Shown: in pieces, positions 53,230 through 60,725 of the stretch
How the letters are laid out: each line of letters begins with the position of its first letter
Numbering within the stretch: position 1 is the stretch's first letter
Assembly (NCBI RefSeq): GCF_019977315.1
Contig: NZ_AP024652.1
Location: forward strand, 682,001 to 746,000
Length of the DNA stretch: 64,000 bases
Direction of reading: 5' to 3'
Source of the DNA: Arthrobacter sp. StoSoilB22
GTDB taxonomy: Bacteria; Actinomycetota; Actinomycetes; Actinomycetales; Micrococcaceae
Translations under genes and position numbers: made by a program
The notes under the pieces: generated by a model
The model's input: the letters and a program-made list of their open reading frames with translations, nothing else
Told to the model about the DNA's origin: nothing
Databases searched by the model: none

Positions 53230-54634
53230 GCGTGCCCTCCTTGGGTTTCACGAACTCGAGGCGGGCCGTCAGGCCATGGGGATCGCCCGGCTCCAGGATC
53301 AGTCGCCCACCGTTTGCCTGCGCCAGCCGCTCCACGATGGTCATGCCCAGACCGTTGCCGGGAATCTTGCTGTGCTGCGGCGCCCGCCAGAACCTGGTGG
53401 TGGACGCGGCCAGTTGCTCGGCTGGGAGGCCGGGCCCGTCGTCGGAAATCACGACGGCGGTGCCGCCTTGCGTCGGCTGGGTCGCCACGGAGATACGCGC
53501 AGCGGGGGCGTACTTGATGGCGTTGGCGAGGAGTTCGCCCACCATGTGCGCGAGTTCGTCGGGGTCGCACATGATGTGGTTTTCCGAGGTTGGGGCCAAC
53601 AGCGTCAGCTGCGATCCTGCACGGTGAGCGGCCGGCGCCGCCCTTTCCACTTCACCCTGCAGGACCGGGTAGGGGTCGATGACGGCCAAGCGTTTGTGCT
53701 CTGCTTCTTGCACGCGCGCAGCCCCCTCAAAGGCGCGGTGTTCCGCCGCGGCCAGCTTCAGCACGCCGTCGAGCATTTCCTCCACCCGCTCGAGTTCCGC
53801 AACGACGCCGGCGGCTGCCTCCTTCTCGGGTTCCGATCGCAAGGCGAGCTGCAGCAGATCGATGCGCAGGCGCAGCGCGCCAACAGGGTTCCGGAGTTGA
53901 TGTGAAGTGTCGGCAATGAGCCGGCGCTGCGACTCCATACTTTCGGTCACGGCGTCGGCCATAGTGGTGAAGGAGCGGCTCAGCTCGCGCAGCTCAGGCG
54001 GACCGGCTTCAGGAAGCTGGCTGGTTTTGCCCGTGGATTCCAACTCGTGGACAGCTTTGCTCAGTCTGTGGACGGGGCGTAGCACCCAGCCGGTGATGCG
54101 CGATGCCGCCAGCAGGAGCAGCGCACCCAGCGCCAAGGCGGCGGTTCCGACGGCGAGCCAGCGCTCCCGTAGCTTCTGCCGGGCCGCGTCGAGGTCCACT
54201 TCAAGGACTACCTCGCCGAGTACCTGGCTGGCGGTGCCGAAAGATCTTGAAATAGTGTCCCCGCCGGAGCCAAAGGCACGGATGGGGCTGAGCGTGGTGT
54301 CGCTGAGGTTGAGGCTCGCCCGGTTCAGAGCATCCCTGACCTCGGGCTGGTCCTCGCTGAGGCCGCCGGAACGGAGGGTTTTCTGTTGGAGCCGGATCAG
54401 AATTCCTTCATCATATAGCTCTGAGTATCGGTCCATCTCGCGCTGGAGTTGGGTGGTGTCGTTATCCTCCGCAGCTTCGCTGGCCAGTTGCGCAAAGCGG
54501 TTCAGGGCTGCGACGCGGTTGATTTGTAGTTCCTGGGTGAGTTCCCGGCTGGCCGAGGTCAGGATCACACTGGATACCGTCACCACGATGATCACCACCA
54601 GCAGGCTCAGGATGCCGAGGACGCGGACTTTCAC
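53222..54634 (-). CDS. Sensor histidine kinase of the TAXI unit
   Basis: A 470-residue kinase of the TctE/QseC-like class. TM1 is about 5-27, an extracytoplasmic loop runs about 28-158, TM2 about 159-178, then HAMP, a HisKA domain with His245 in ADTSHQLRNP, and HATPase motifs (CDPDELAHMVGELLANAIKY, GNGLGMTIVERLAQANGG). It starts at GTG 54634 overlapping the regulator stop by 4 bp. The operon order is regulator, kinase, TAXI protein. Confidence 0.92.
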   Translation of the reverse strand: MKVRVLGILSLLVVIIVVTVSSVILTSASRELTQELQINRVAALNRFAQLASEAAEDNDTTQLQREMDRYSELYDEGILIRLQQKTLRSGGLSEDQPEVRDALNRASLNLSDTTLSPIRAFGSGGDTISRSFGTASQVLGEVVLEVDLDAARQKLRERWLAVGTAALALGALLLLAASRITGWVLRPVHRLSKAVHELESTGKTSQLPEAGPPELRELSRSFTTMADAVTESMESQRRLIADTSHQLRNPVGALRLRIDLLQLALRSEPEKEAAAGVVAELERVEEMLDGVLKLAAAEHRAFEGAARVQEAEHKRLAVIDPYPVLQGEVERAAPAAHRAGSQLTLLAPTSENHIMCDPDELAHMVGELLANAIKYAPAARISVATQPTQGGTAVVISDDGPGLPAEQLAASTTRFWRAPQHSKIPGNGLGMTIVERLAQANGGRLILEPGDPHGLTARLEFVKPKEGTHA

Positions 54635-55293
54635 GGTTGCTCGACGCGATAGCCGACGCCGCGGACGTTGATGATGAATCCGGGAAGCTGGAGCTTGGAC
54701 CTGAGGCCGGTCAGGTGCACGTCCAAAGAACGTGAGTGGGCCAGGAAGGCGTCGCCCCAGAGCGCGTCAAGGATCTGCTCACGCGTGACAACCGAGCCTG
54801 CGTTCCTGACGAGGAGGCTCAGGAGGTCGAACTCCGTGGCGGTCAGGGCCAGTTGTCTTTCCCCGACGGCGGCCGTGCGGCGATCGAGGTCTACTTCCAG
54901 TTCTCCGAGCACGATGCTGTGCGGCGTTGCATTGCCCGCCCGATTGGTTCTGCGCGTCACGGCCTCGATTCTGGCCAGCAATTCCACGAGCTTCACCGGC
55001 TTGACGAGGTAGTCATCCGCTCCCGAACGAAGTCCAAGAACCACACTGCGTTCGTCGTCGCGGGCCGTCAGGATCAGGATGGGGATCTGCGTGACCTGGC
55101 GGAGCTTCCGCAGGACATCCAAGCCATCCAGGTCCGGAAGGCCGAGGTCAAGGAGGATGACCTCGTGCTGGCGGTGGGCCAGGAGTGCGTCCTCGCCGCG
55201 GGAAACCCGGGTGTGCTTATGGCCAGCGGAGGCGACGGCAGCGCTCAAGGCCGACGCCATGGCGTCGTCATCCTCGACGATGAGCACGTGCAC
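54631..55293 (-). CDS. OmpR-family response regulator of the TAXI unit
   Basis: A 220-residue regulator with receiver Asp49 in VILLDLGLPDLDG and a C-terminal winged HTH (ALTATEFDLLSLLVRNAGSV, SLDVHLTGLRSKLQLPGFII). It probably activates transport genes for the compound sensed by the adjacent kinase. First gene of its operon. Immediately upstream lie two direct copies of GGTTCGCTGGGCTGG (55308 and 55335, 27 bp apart). Confidence 0.93.
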   Translation of the reverse strand: MHVLIVEDDDAMASALSAAVASAGHKHTRVSRGEDALLAHRQHEVILLDLGLPDLDGLDVLRKLRQVTQIPILILTARDDERSVVLGLRSGADDYLVKPVKLVELLARIEAVTRRTNRAGNATPHSIVLGELEVDLDRRTAAVGERQLALTATEFDLLSLLVRNAGSVVTREQILDALWGDAFLAHSRSLDVHLTGLRSKLQLPGFIINVRGVGYRVEQP

Positions 55294-55373
55294 TGTCTGG
55301 GTCCTTCGGTTCGCTGGGCTGGCTTCACTGGTGGGGTTCGCTGGGCTGGTTCGCTACTAGAGCTTAACGTTGC

Positions 55374-55424
55374 GAGGCCCGCTCTGCGCCCTTCGGAGTA
55401 TCCAAAGTGCGCAGAACGGGCCTC
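55374..55424. terminator. Hairpin terminator downstream of the MHS transporter
   Basis: Arms GAGGCCCGCTCTGCGC (55374-55389) and GCGCAGAACGGGCCTC (55409-55424) pair with one mismatch around a 19-bp loop. It ends the leftward transcript of the transporter gene. Confidence 0.78.
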
Positions 55425-55438
55425 ACAAGGCAGGCAGG

Positions 55439-56839
55439 CTAGGCGTCGACGCGAGCCTTCATGCCGTCGTCGGTTTCCTTTGCGGTGCCCTTGGCGACGA
55501 AGGCGTTGCCCTGCTCCGCATCCAAGTGCGTCGCCTTCTTGTTCTTGAGGGCGAAGATGTACACCAGCAGCGAAATGAAGATTGCGGCCGTCACGTAGGT
55601 GAAGAAGAGGTCCACCTGACCCGACTTCTGCAGGGCCGCACCGATCAGCGGAACCGTGCCACCGAACAGCGAGTTGGCAATCGCGTATCCGAGCCCGACG
55701 CCGAGGGCACGGATGGATGCCGGGAACAGTTCAGCCTTCACCAGCGCGTTGATGGACGTGTAGCCACCCACCATCAGCAGGCCGCCGAACATCAGCAGGA
55801 ACGCCACGAACGGATCCTTGGTTCCAGCAAGGGCGGAGAGTAGCGGCCAGGTGAACAGCACCCCGGTCACGCCGAACCAGATCAGCAAGGGCTTGCGGCC
55901 AACCTTGTCCGAGATCAGGCCGTACACAGGCTGCAGCAGCATGAAGATCAACAACGCCCAGAAGTTGATCACTGAGGTATCGGTCTTGGCGATGCCGGAT
56001 GTATCGTTCATGAACTTCAGGATGAAGTTGGTGTACGTGTAGAACGCCACGGTGCCGCCAAGGGTGATGCCGATGCAGATGAGCAGTGGCTTCCAGTGCT
56101 TGGTGAGCAGGAGCTTCATAGTGCCAGGCTGGGCCTCGCCCTCAACCTTGACGTGGGCGGCGCGGAGCTGATCGGAGGACAGCGTTTCTTCCATGGAACG
56201 GCGGAGCCAGAGAACAACCAAAGCAGCGACGCCACCGATGGCGAATGGAATCCGCCAGCCCCACGCTGTCAGGTCTTCCTTGCTCATGGTGTTCTGGAGG
56301 ATGACCAGCACCAGGAGTGCCAGCATCTGACCGCCAATCAGCGTCACGTACTGGAAGCTGGAGAAGAAGCCTCGACGCTTGGCCGTCGCCGCCTCGGACA
56401 TGTAGGTAGCGCTGGTGCCGTACTCCCCGCCAACCGAGAAGCCCTGCACCACACGGATGAACACCAGCAGGATCAGGGCCCAGAGGCCGATCACGTCCTG
56501 CGTCGGCAGGATCGCGATGGCGAAGGAACCGGCCGACATCAGCGTCACGCTGAGCGTCAGCGCAGCCTTGCGGCCCTTCCGGTCGGCATAGCGGCCGAAG
56601 AACCAGCTACCGATGGGACGCATGAGGAACGACGTCGAGAAGACAGCCATCGCCTCAAGGCCTGCCTGCAGATCGTCCGAGGAGTTGAAGAAGTGCGACT
56701 GGAAATACGCCGCGAAAACCGTATAGACGTAGAGGTCGAACCACTCCACGAGGTTGCCCGCGGAGCCCTTGAGGATATTGCTCACGGCCTTGCGTGTCTG
56801 GGCGGCTTCGCTCAGAGGTGCAGCTTGTTGGGTGCTCAT
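55439..56839 (-). CDS. MFS transporter, metabolite:H+ symporter (MHS) family
   Basis: A 466-residue 12-helix transporter. GSAGNLVEWFDLYVYTVFAAYF and RPIGSWFFGRYADRKGRKAAL are the MHS-family signatures, and RVVQGFSVGGEYGTSATYMSE the central motif. Relatives carry alpha-ketoglutarate, citrate, proline or betaine. The frame is open to 56980, but ATG 56839 with GGAAGG upstream gives the right N-terminus. It lies downstream of the TAXI/two-component operon on the same strand side but is separated by a terminator. Confidence 0.9.
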   Translation of the reverse strand: MSTQQAAPLSEAAQTRKAVSNILKGSAGNLVEWFDLYVYTVFAAYFQSHFFNSSDDLQAGLEAMAVFSTSFLMRPIGSWFFGRYADRKGRKAALTLSVTLMSAGSFAIAILPTQDVIGLWALILLVFIRVVQGFSVGGEYGTSATYMSEAATAKRRGFFSSFQYVTLIGGQMLALLVLVILQNTMSKEDLTAWGWRIPFAIGGVAALVVLWLRRSMEETLSSDQLRAAHVKVEGEAQPGTMKLLLTKHWKPLLICIGITLGGTVAFYTYTNFILKFMNDTSGIAKTDTSVINFWALLIFMLLQPVYGLISDKVGRKPLLIWFGVTGVLFTWPLLSALAGTKDPFVAFLLMFGGLLMVGGYTSINALVKAELFPASIRALGVGLGYAIANSLFGGTVPLIGAALQKSGQVDLFFTYVTAAIFISLLVYIFALKNKKATHLDAEQGNAFVAKGTAKETDDGMKARVDA

Positions 56840-57152
56840 CAATGAACCTTCCTGGACGGCAGCGTTTTGCAACGGCCGTGTCTTGCATGAGTTCGTTCTG
56901 TCCATGAAGCTCGTGCTCATGGCGTCCTTGCGCATGGCTCTTCGTCGACTAAGAAAGGCCCTCCGGGGTGAAGAGGACATGTTCCAAACTATGGGTGATG
57001 CACGGCACAGCCCTAGTCCGCGGGGGATTTCCTAACACTTCCTTAGGTTTCGGGTGACGTCGGTTAGTGCTCGACGGCGGGCGCTCGCCACAGGATTCCC
57101 GGCTGCCGGTTCGGCTGTGGCTTTCCCGGGCGGCCGGGGTTATCTTCTTGGC
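56840..57152. other. Gene-free stretch between MHS transporter and methyltransferase-like gene
   Basis: About 313 bp between divergent genes. I see no conserved protein. An imperfect dyad CCTAACACTTCCTTAGG is near 57032-57048. TATCTT at 57141-57146, 6 bp before the ATG at 57153, may be a -10 box of a leaderless transcript, but its -35 is weak. Confidence 0.4.
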
Positions 57153-57815
57153 ATGGGTGCAGTTCTACGAACCGCCCGCGCGGTGAAACGTGAGGCAGCC
57201 AGCATTCCGCTGCCACCAGGGCAGGTTGTGGGCCTGGTGCTGGATGTAGTCCTCGATCGTCTGCATCCGGCCTCCGTCCTTGGGCGCGACGCTCACCCTG
57301 GGCGCGACGTCCGACGCCGGGCGGCCGGTGCGGGCTTGGCTCTGGCCGGTGCGGGGATCACCGCTTGGGCTGTTGCGGAGCGCCGGCGTAAAACGACTGG
57401 AAGCTTTGCTCTGGGCCACCCCGAAGGTTTGGTGACCAGCGGACCCTATGCGGCGAGCCGCCACCCGATGTATTTGGGGTGGTGGCTGATTCACTCAGGT
57501 GTGGCGGTTTCCAGGGGTTCCGCTTGGGCTCTGGTGACTTTGCCTGCTGGAATGCTGGTGGAACATTTGGGCGCGCTGTGGGAAGAAAATATGCTCAGGG
57601 AGCGATTCGGCCAGGCCTATGCCGACTATCAGAGAGACGTTCCCCGCTATGTGGGCTCGCCCATCTGGTTGATTCGCACCAGCTTCCACACTGCGAGGCG
57701 GCCCACGCCGGCAGCGGCTGCGATCGACAAGGAAAACAGAAACGAACCCGTGGACGAAAATGCGCCGAAGGGTACGCACATGAGCAAACCCGCAGCGAAG
57801 AATGCGGCCACGTGA
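57153..57815 (+). CDS. Isoprenylcysteine carboxyl methyltransferase-like membrane protein
   Basis: About 220 residues. Two to three helices (AGAGLALAGAGITAWAV, GSAWALVTLPAGMLVEHLGA) and the ICMT/PEMT-type signature ALGHPEGLVTSGPYAASRHPMYLGWW followed by EENMLRERFGQAYADYQRDVPRY, a SAM-binding membrane methyltransferase fold. The last 55 residues (after about 57650) look like a shadow of the convergent gene, so the functional domain ends before them. ATG 57153 is preferred over upstream starts. Substrate unknown. Confidence 0.72.
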   Translation: MGAVLRTARAVKREAASIPLPPGQVVGLVLDVVLDRLHPASVLGRDAHPGRDVRRRAAGAGLALAGAGITAWAVAERRRKTTGSFALGHPEGLVTSGPYAASRHPMYLGWWLIHSGVAVSRGSAWALVTLPAGMLVEHLGALWEENMLRERFGQAYADYQRDVPRYVGSPIWLIRTSFHTARRPTPAAAAIDKENRNEPVDENAPKGTHMSKPAAKNAAT

Positions 57816-58060
57816 ACCCACTGGTTCCGAACGCGTCGGAGGGCCAGTCCGAGGAGTGATCCTACTGCGGCACCAACTGCCCACTCGGGACTTTGGCTGG
57901 ACAGCAACACGCAGAACGTCAAGTGCGCTACGGCGATGCCCAGAGTCAGTCCTTTGCCTCCCAGTACCACCCGATCCCTCGGTCCGTAGCGCCATCCAGT
58001 GGATGGGCTCCTTGTTGCCAGTGCGTACCCTTCATCGATTGACCACGGATCCTGACTCAT
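57647..58060 (-). CDS. Small four-helix membrane protein, function unknown
   Basis: A 137-residue protein with four predicted helices (LTLGIAVAHLTFCVLLSS, WAVGAAVGSLLGLAL, HVAAFFAAGLLMCVPFG, SFLFSLSIAAAAGVGRLAV). A strong GGAGG box is 6 bp before ATG 58060, which supports that it is real. Its 3' end overlaps the convergent methyltransferase-like gene by 169 bp. I do not recognise a named family. Confidence 0.65.
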   Translation of the reverse strand: MSQDPWSIDEGYALATRSPSTGWRYGPRDRVVLGGKGLTLGIAVAHLTFCVLLSSQSPEWAVGAAVGSLLGLALRRVRNQWVHVAAFFAAGLLMCVPFGAFSSTGSFLFSLSIAAAAGVGRLAVWKLVRINQMGEPT

Positions 58061-58072
58061 GACTACCTCCGA

Positions 58073-58127
58073 GGGATGTGAGCGAGGGATCGGCTCAAGG
58101 GGCGATTATGTGAGAGAGGGATCGGCT
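58073..58127 (+). repeat. Paired intergenic repeat, 32-bp period (locus 2)
   Basis: Units GGGATGTGAGCGAGGGATCG (from 58073) and ATGTGAGAGAGGGATCGGCT (from 58108) place GTGAG at 58078 and 58110, exactly 32 bp apart. The second unit runs into the 3' end of the epimerase gene and encodes its last residues ADPSLT and stop. Confidence 0.8.
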
Positions 58128-59017
58128 TTGCCCTTGGCGATCTGATTCAGCGCACCAGCCAGGGCGGGGTACTGGAAAGAGAATCCTGCGTCGAGCAACT
58201 TGCGGGGCTCCACCCATCTGCTCTTCAGCACCAGCTCCGTTTGCGTGCGGATCAGAACGGCACCGGCCTCGAGCAGCCACGCTGGAGTGGGAATGCCAAA
58301 GGGGACACTCATACTTTGCCGAACAAGTGACATCAGCTCCCGGTTGTCCACGGGGTAGGCCGTTGCCGCGTTCACCGGACCCGTCACTCCGGCATCCGCG
58401 TGGATAAATACCACCACACCGAACAAATCCTCCACATGGATCCAGCTGAACTTCTGCGTGCCCGGGCCCATGTGCCCACCAAGGCCGAGCCTGGCCAGGT
58501 TCCGGAGGGGGCTCATGACCCCGCCGGCCCCCAACACGATCGCAATGCGTAGCGGAACCTTCCGCGTAGCCGGCACAACGACAGCCGCTAACTCGTTCTC
58601 CCAAGCGCGGGCCACATCCACGGAGAACCCGCTGCCCAGTTCGCCCGAAACCTCTGATTGTGGGTGATCTTCCGCATGCCTATAGATGGTTCCCGTACTC
58701 GAATTGATCCACGTCCGGGGCGGTTCGGCGCAAGCAGCCACAGCCCGGCCCAACGCACGCGTGGTCAGAACCCGGGAGTCCAGAATCTCCCGCCGGTGCT
58801 TCTCGTCGTAACGGCAATTCACAGACCGTCCGGCGAGGTTCACCAGCAGTTCGGCGCCGTCCAGCGCTTTGGTGATGGCGCCGTCGTCGTCCCATTGTGC
58901 GTCAGCCGAAGCGTCCCGCCCCACCGTCCTGACCTGCCAGCCTTCTTCAAGAAACCGACGCCTGAAGTAACTGCCAATGAAGCCGGAAGCACCTGCGATC
59001 ACCACCGTCCGCGGCAT
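58106..59017 (-). CDS. TIGR01777-type NAD(P)-dependent epimerase/reductase (YfcH-like)
   Basis: A 303-residue extended-SDR protein with VVIAGASGFIGSYFRRRFLE at the N-terminus, LLVNLAGRSVNCRY, NSSTGTIYRHAEDHP and FSWIHVEDLFGVV. This is the pattern of the YfcH/SULA-like TIGR01777 family, whose substrate is not established. Its ATG shares a base with the TetR stop (59017), so the two are cotranscribed and the regulator probably governs its own operon. The C-terminus is made by a dispersed repeat. Confidence 0.86.
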   Translation of the reverse strand: MPRTVVIAGASGFIGSYFRRRFLEEGWQVRTVGRDASADAQWDDDGAITKALDGAELLVNLAGRSVNCRYDEKHRREILDSRVLTTRALGRAVAACAEPPRTWINSSTGTIYRHAEDHPQSEVSGELGSGFSVDVARAWENELAAVVVPATRKVPLRIAIVLGAGGVMSPLRNLARLGLGGHMGPGTQKFSWIHVEDLFGVVVFIHADAGVTGPVNAATAYPVDNRELMSLVRQSMSVPFGIPTPAWLLEAGAVLIRTQTELVLKSRWVEPRKLLDAGFSFQYPALAGALNQIAKGKADPSLT

Positions 59018-59679
59018 TATGAGTCTTCCTTGACGCTGCGTACGAGCCCCAGAACGTCGTCGAACACTTTGCTCACGCCGGGAATCTTCGCCAGCGACAG
59101 GCCGCGCGCCACCAGCGGGGCAGCGCCGTCGATCAGTTTGCGTGTGCGGCGTTGGCCTTCGGACCGGTCATAAACCCAGAACAGCGCCACGCCCATGTAC
59201 GCCAACCACAGCAGTTCGGGCAGATCGCCGTCCAGTTTCTTGGCGACGGCGGGGGAGGAACCGTCGACGGCGGAACGGAAGATCGCGAGTGAGGCCTCGC
59301 GGGCGGCGGTGGACGCCTCGCCAAACGGGTTGACGGGCGACGACGGCCGGATCGCCGTCGCGATGAAGTCGGAACCGAACTGGTGGTACGGAGACATGAC
59401 GTCGACGCCGGTGTGCAGCACTGCTTTCAGGCGCCCCGCGAGATCCTGAACCCCTTCGAGGGCCTGCGCCGCAACTACGGCGTGCTCATCCTGGACTTGG
59501 ATGTACAGCTCCTGGACCAGCTCGTCCTTGGAAGCGAAATAGTAGTAGGCGTTACCTACCGACACTCCGGCCTCCTGTGCAATGGCGCGCATTGTGGTCT
59601 TCTCGAAGCCGATCTCACGGAACATCTTCAGCGCCACATCGGCCACCAGTTGCCGGGTCTGTTCACTCTTTGCTGCCAT
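59017..59679 (-). CDS. TetR family regulator of the epimerase operon
   Basis: A 220-residue TetR protein. The HTH is in LKMFREIGFEKTTMRAIAQE followed by AGVSVGNAYYYFASKDELVQ. ATG 59679 has AAGGAG upstream; an in-frame start at 59730 would fall in the promoter. Two copies of TTGAACGTGTTCAA-type palindromes lie just upstream and probably are its operators. Confidence 0.9.
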   Translation of the reverse strand: MAAKSEQTRQLVADVALKMFREIGFEKTTMRAIAQEAGVSVGNAYYYFASKDELVQELYIQVQDEHAVVAAQALEGVQDLAGRLKAVLHTGVDVMSPYHQFGSDFIATAIRPSSPVNPFGEASTAAREASLAIFRSAVDGSSPAVAKKLDGDLPELLWLAYMGVALFWVYDRSEGQRRTRKLIDGAAPLVARGLSLAKIPGVSKVFDDVLGLVRSVKEDS

Positions 59680-59701
59680 CAGCTGCTCCTTGCGTGAAGT
59701 T

Positions 59702-59748
59702 TTGAACGTGTTCAAGAATGAGTATGTCACGAGTTCTGAACGTGTTCA
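59702..59748 (-). promoter_or_regulatory. Two TGAACGTGTTCA operators over the TetR promoter
   Basis: TTGAACGTGTTCAA (59702-59715) and TGAACGTGTTCA (59737-59748) share the palindrome TGAAC-GT-GTTCA, 35 bp apart. On the minus strand a TTGAAC (-35-like, complement of 59744-59749) and CATACT (-10-like, 17 bp on) form the promoter, so binding would block the TetR/epimerase operon. Confidence 0.72.
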
Positions 59749-59782
59749 AAAGTTTATGTGATCGAGCGTTTGGTTTAGGCCC

Positions 59783-59834
59783 GCGGGATGTGAGAGAAGG
59801 TGGCCCGAAAGGGGGTGGGATGTGAGAGAGGGTG
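59783..59834 (+). repeat. Paired intergenic repeat, 32-bp period (locus 3)
   Basis: CGCGGGATGTGAGAGAAGG and GGTGGGATGTGAGAGAGGG place GTGAGAGA at 59790 and 59822, again exactly 32 bp apart. It lies between the TetR promoter and the queuosine transporter leader. Spacer sequence between the units is less conserved than at loci 1 and 2. Confidence 0.78.
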
Positions 59835-59854
59835 CGTGGTGGGAGAATGGAACC

Positions 59855-59905
59855 GGTGCCGGGCCGAATGCCCCACCAACCACAGTGCTAATACAGCGGG
59901 GCACC
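59855..59905 (+). ncRNA. Possible structured leader of the queuosine precursor transporter
   Basis: GGTGCC (59855-59860) can pair with GGCACC (59900-59905), enclosing GGGC-CGAAT-GCCC (about 59861-59873). CCCT-CAATAA-GGGG follows. The gene it precedes transports queuosine precursors, so a ligand-responsive leader is conceivable. Against this, TGCTAATAC (59886-59894) looks like an extended -10, which would start transcription inside the structure. It does not match preQ1-I as I know it. Confidence 0.3.
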
Positions 59906-59949
59906 CTCAATAAGGGGGCCTGCGCGAACCACTACGAAATGGATGACCC

Positions 59950-60660
59950 ATGCCCTCGCCCTCAGGCTCCAGTACCTTGAGCAAGCCCGCGCCGCGCTTT
60001 GCGTCGATCGGCTCCCCGTATTTCGGCATCATGCTGGCCATCATGGCCGTGGTGCTGATCCTGTCCAACATCGGCGCCTCCAAGGGCGTTGTGCTCGGGC
60101 CGATCATCACAGACGGCGGGTTCTTCCTGTTCCCCATCGCCTACATCCTGGGCGACGTGATGAGCGAGGTCTACGGCTTCAAAGTTGCCCGCAAAGCGAT
60201 CATTACCTCCTTTGCGTTGTCGGTCTTCGCCTCGCTCTGCTACTGGATCATCATCGTGCTGCCCGGCTTCAACGACGAGTACGGAACCGCCAAGCAGGCT
60301 GCCATTGAGGGCGCCCTTGGTCCCGTGCCTCAGATCGTGCTCGCTTCCCTGCTCGCATTCCTGGCAGGACAGACCATCAACTCGTGGATCCTGGTGAAGA
60401 TGAAAGCCCGCACCGGTGAAAAGAGCCTCTGGGCGCGCCTGATGGGCTCGTCCGTGGTGGGCGAATTCGTGGACACCCTGATTTTCTGCAGCATCGCAGC
60501 GTCCGTCATTGGCATCACTGACGCGGGTTCGTTCCTGAACTACGTCCTGGTTGGCTTCGTGTACAAGACCGCCGTGGAGTTCCTGTTCGTACCGGTCACT
60601 GTGCTGGTGGTTGGTTGGATCAAGAAGCGCGAACCGAGCTACGGGGCAGCCGCAGCCTAG
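59950..60660 (+). CDS. Queuosine precursor transporter (YhhQ/VUT family)
   Basis: A 236-residue membrane protein with six helices. MAVVLILSNIGASKGVVLGP, FPIAYILGDVMSEVYGFKVA and FVDTLIFCSIAA are YhhQ/QPTR signatures. It imports queuine or preQ1 for tRNA modification. It is 1.2 kb from tgt, on the opposite strand. No clear Shine-Dalgarno precedes ATG 59950. No queuosine biosynthesis genes are seen, so a salvage lifestyle is likely. Confidence 0.9.
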   Translation: MPSPSGSSTLSKPAPRFASIGSPYFGIMLAIMAVVLILSNIGASKGVVLGPIITDGGFFLFPIAYILGDVMSEVYGFKVARKAIITSFALSVFASLCYWIIIVLPGFNDEYGTAKQAAIEGALGPVPQIVLASLLAFLAGQTINSWILVKMKARTGEKSLWARLMGSSVVGEFVDTLIFCSIAASVIGITDAGSFLNYVLVGFVYKTAVEFLFVPVTVLVVGWIKKREPSYGAAAA

Positions 60661-60725
60661 GCTTGTGCTGAGCCGGAAACGTGTGAGTTCGCTGCTCCGG
60701 CGTTCTCGCGCTGCTCCGGCCACCC

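Noticed and set aside
55308-55349. Two GGTTCGCTGGGCTGG direct repeats upstream of the OmpR-type regulator as operator sites
   Set aside because: Could be binding sites of the regulator, but the spacing of 27 bp and lack of a promoter match make a simple local duplication equally likely; not listed separately.
48744-59834. GTGAGAGAG repeats considered as a CRISPR array
   Set aside because: Only two units per site, no constant long repeat with unique spacers, and no cas genes nearby.
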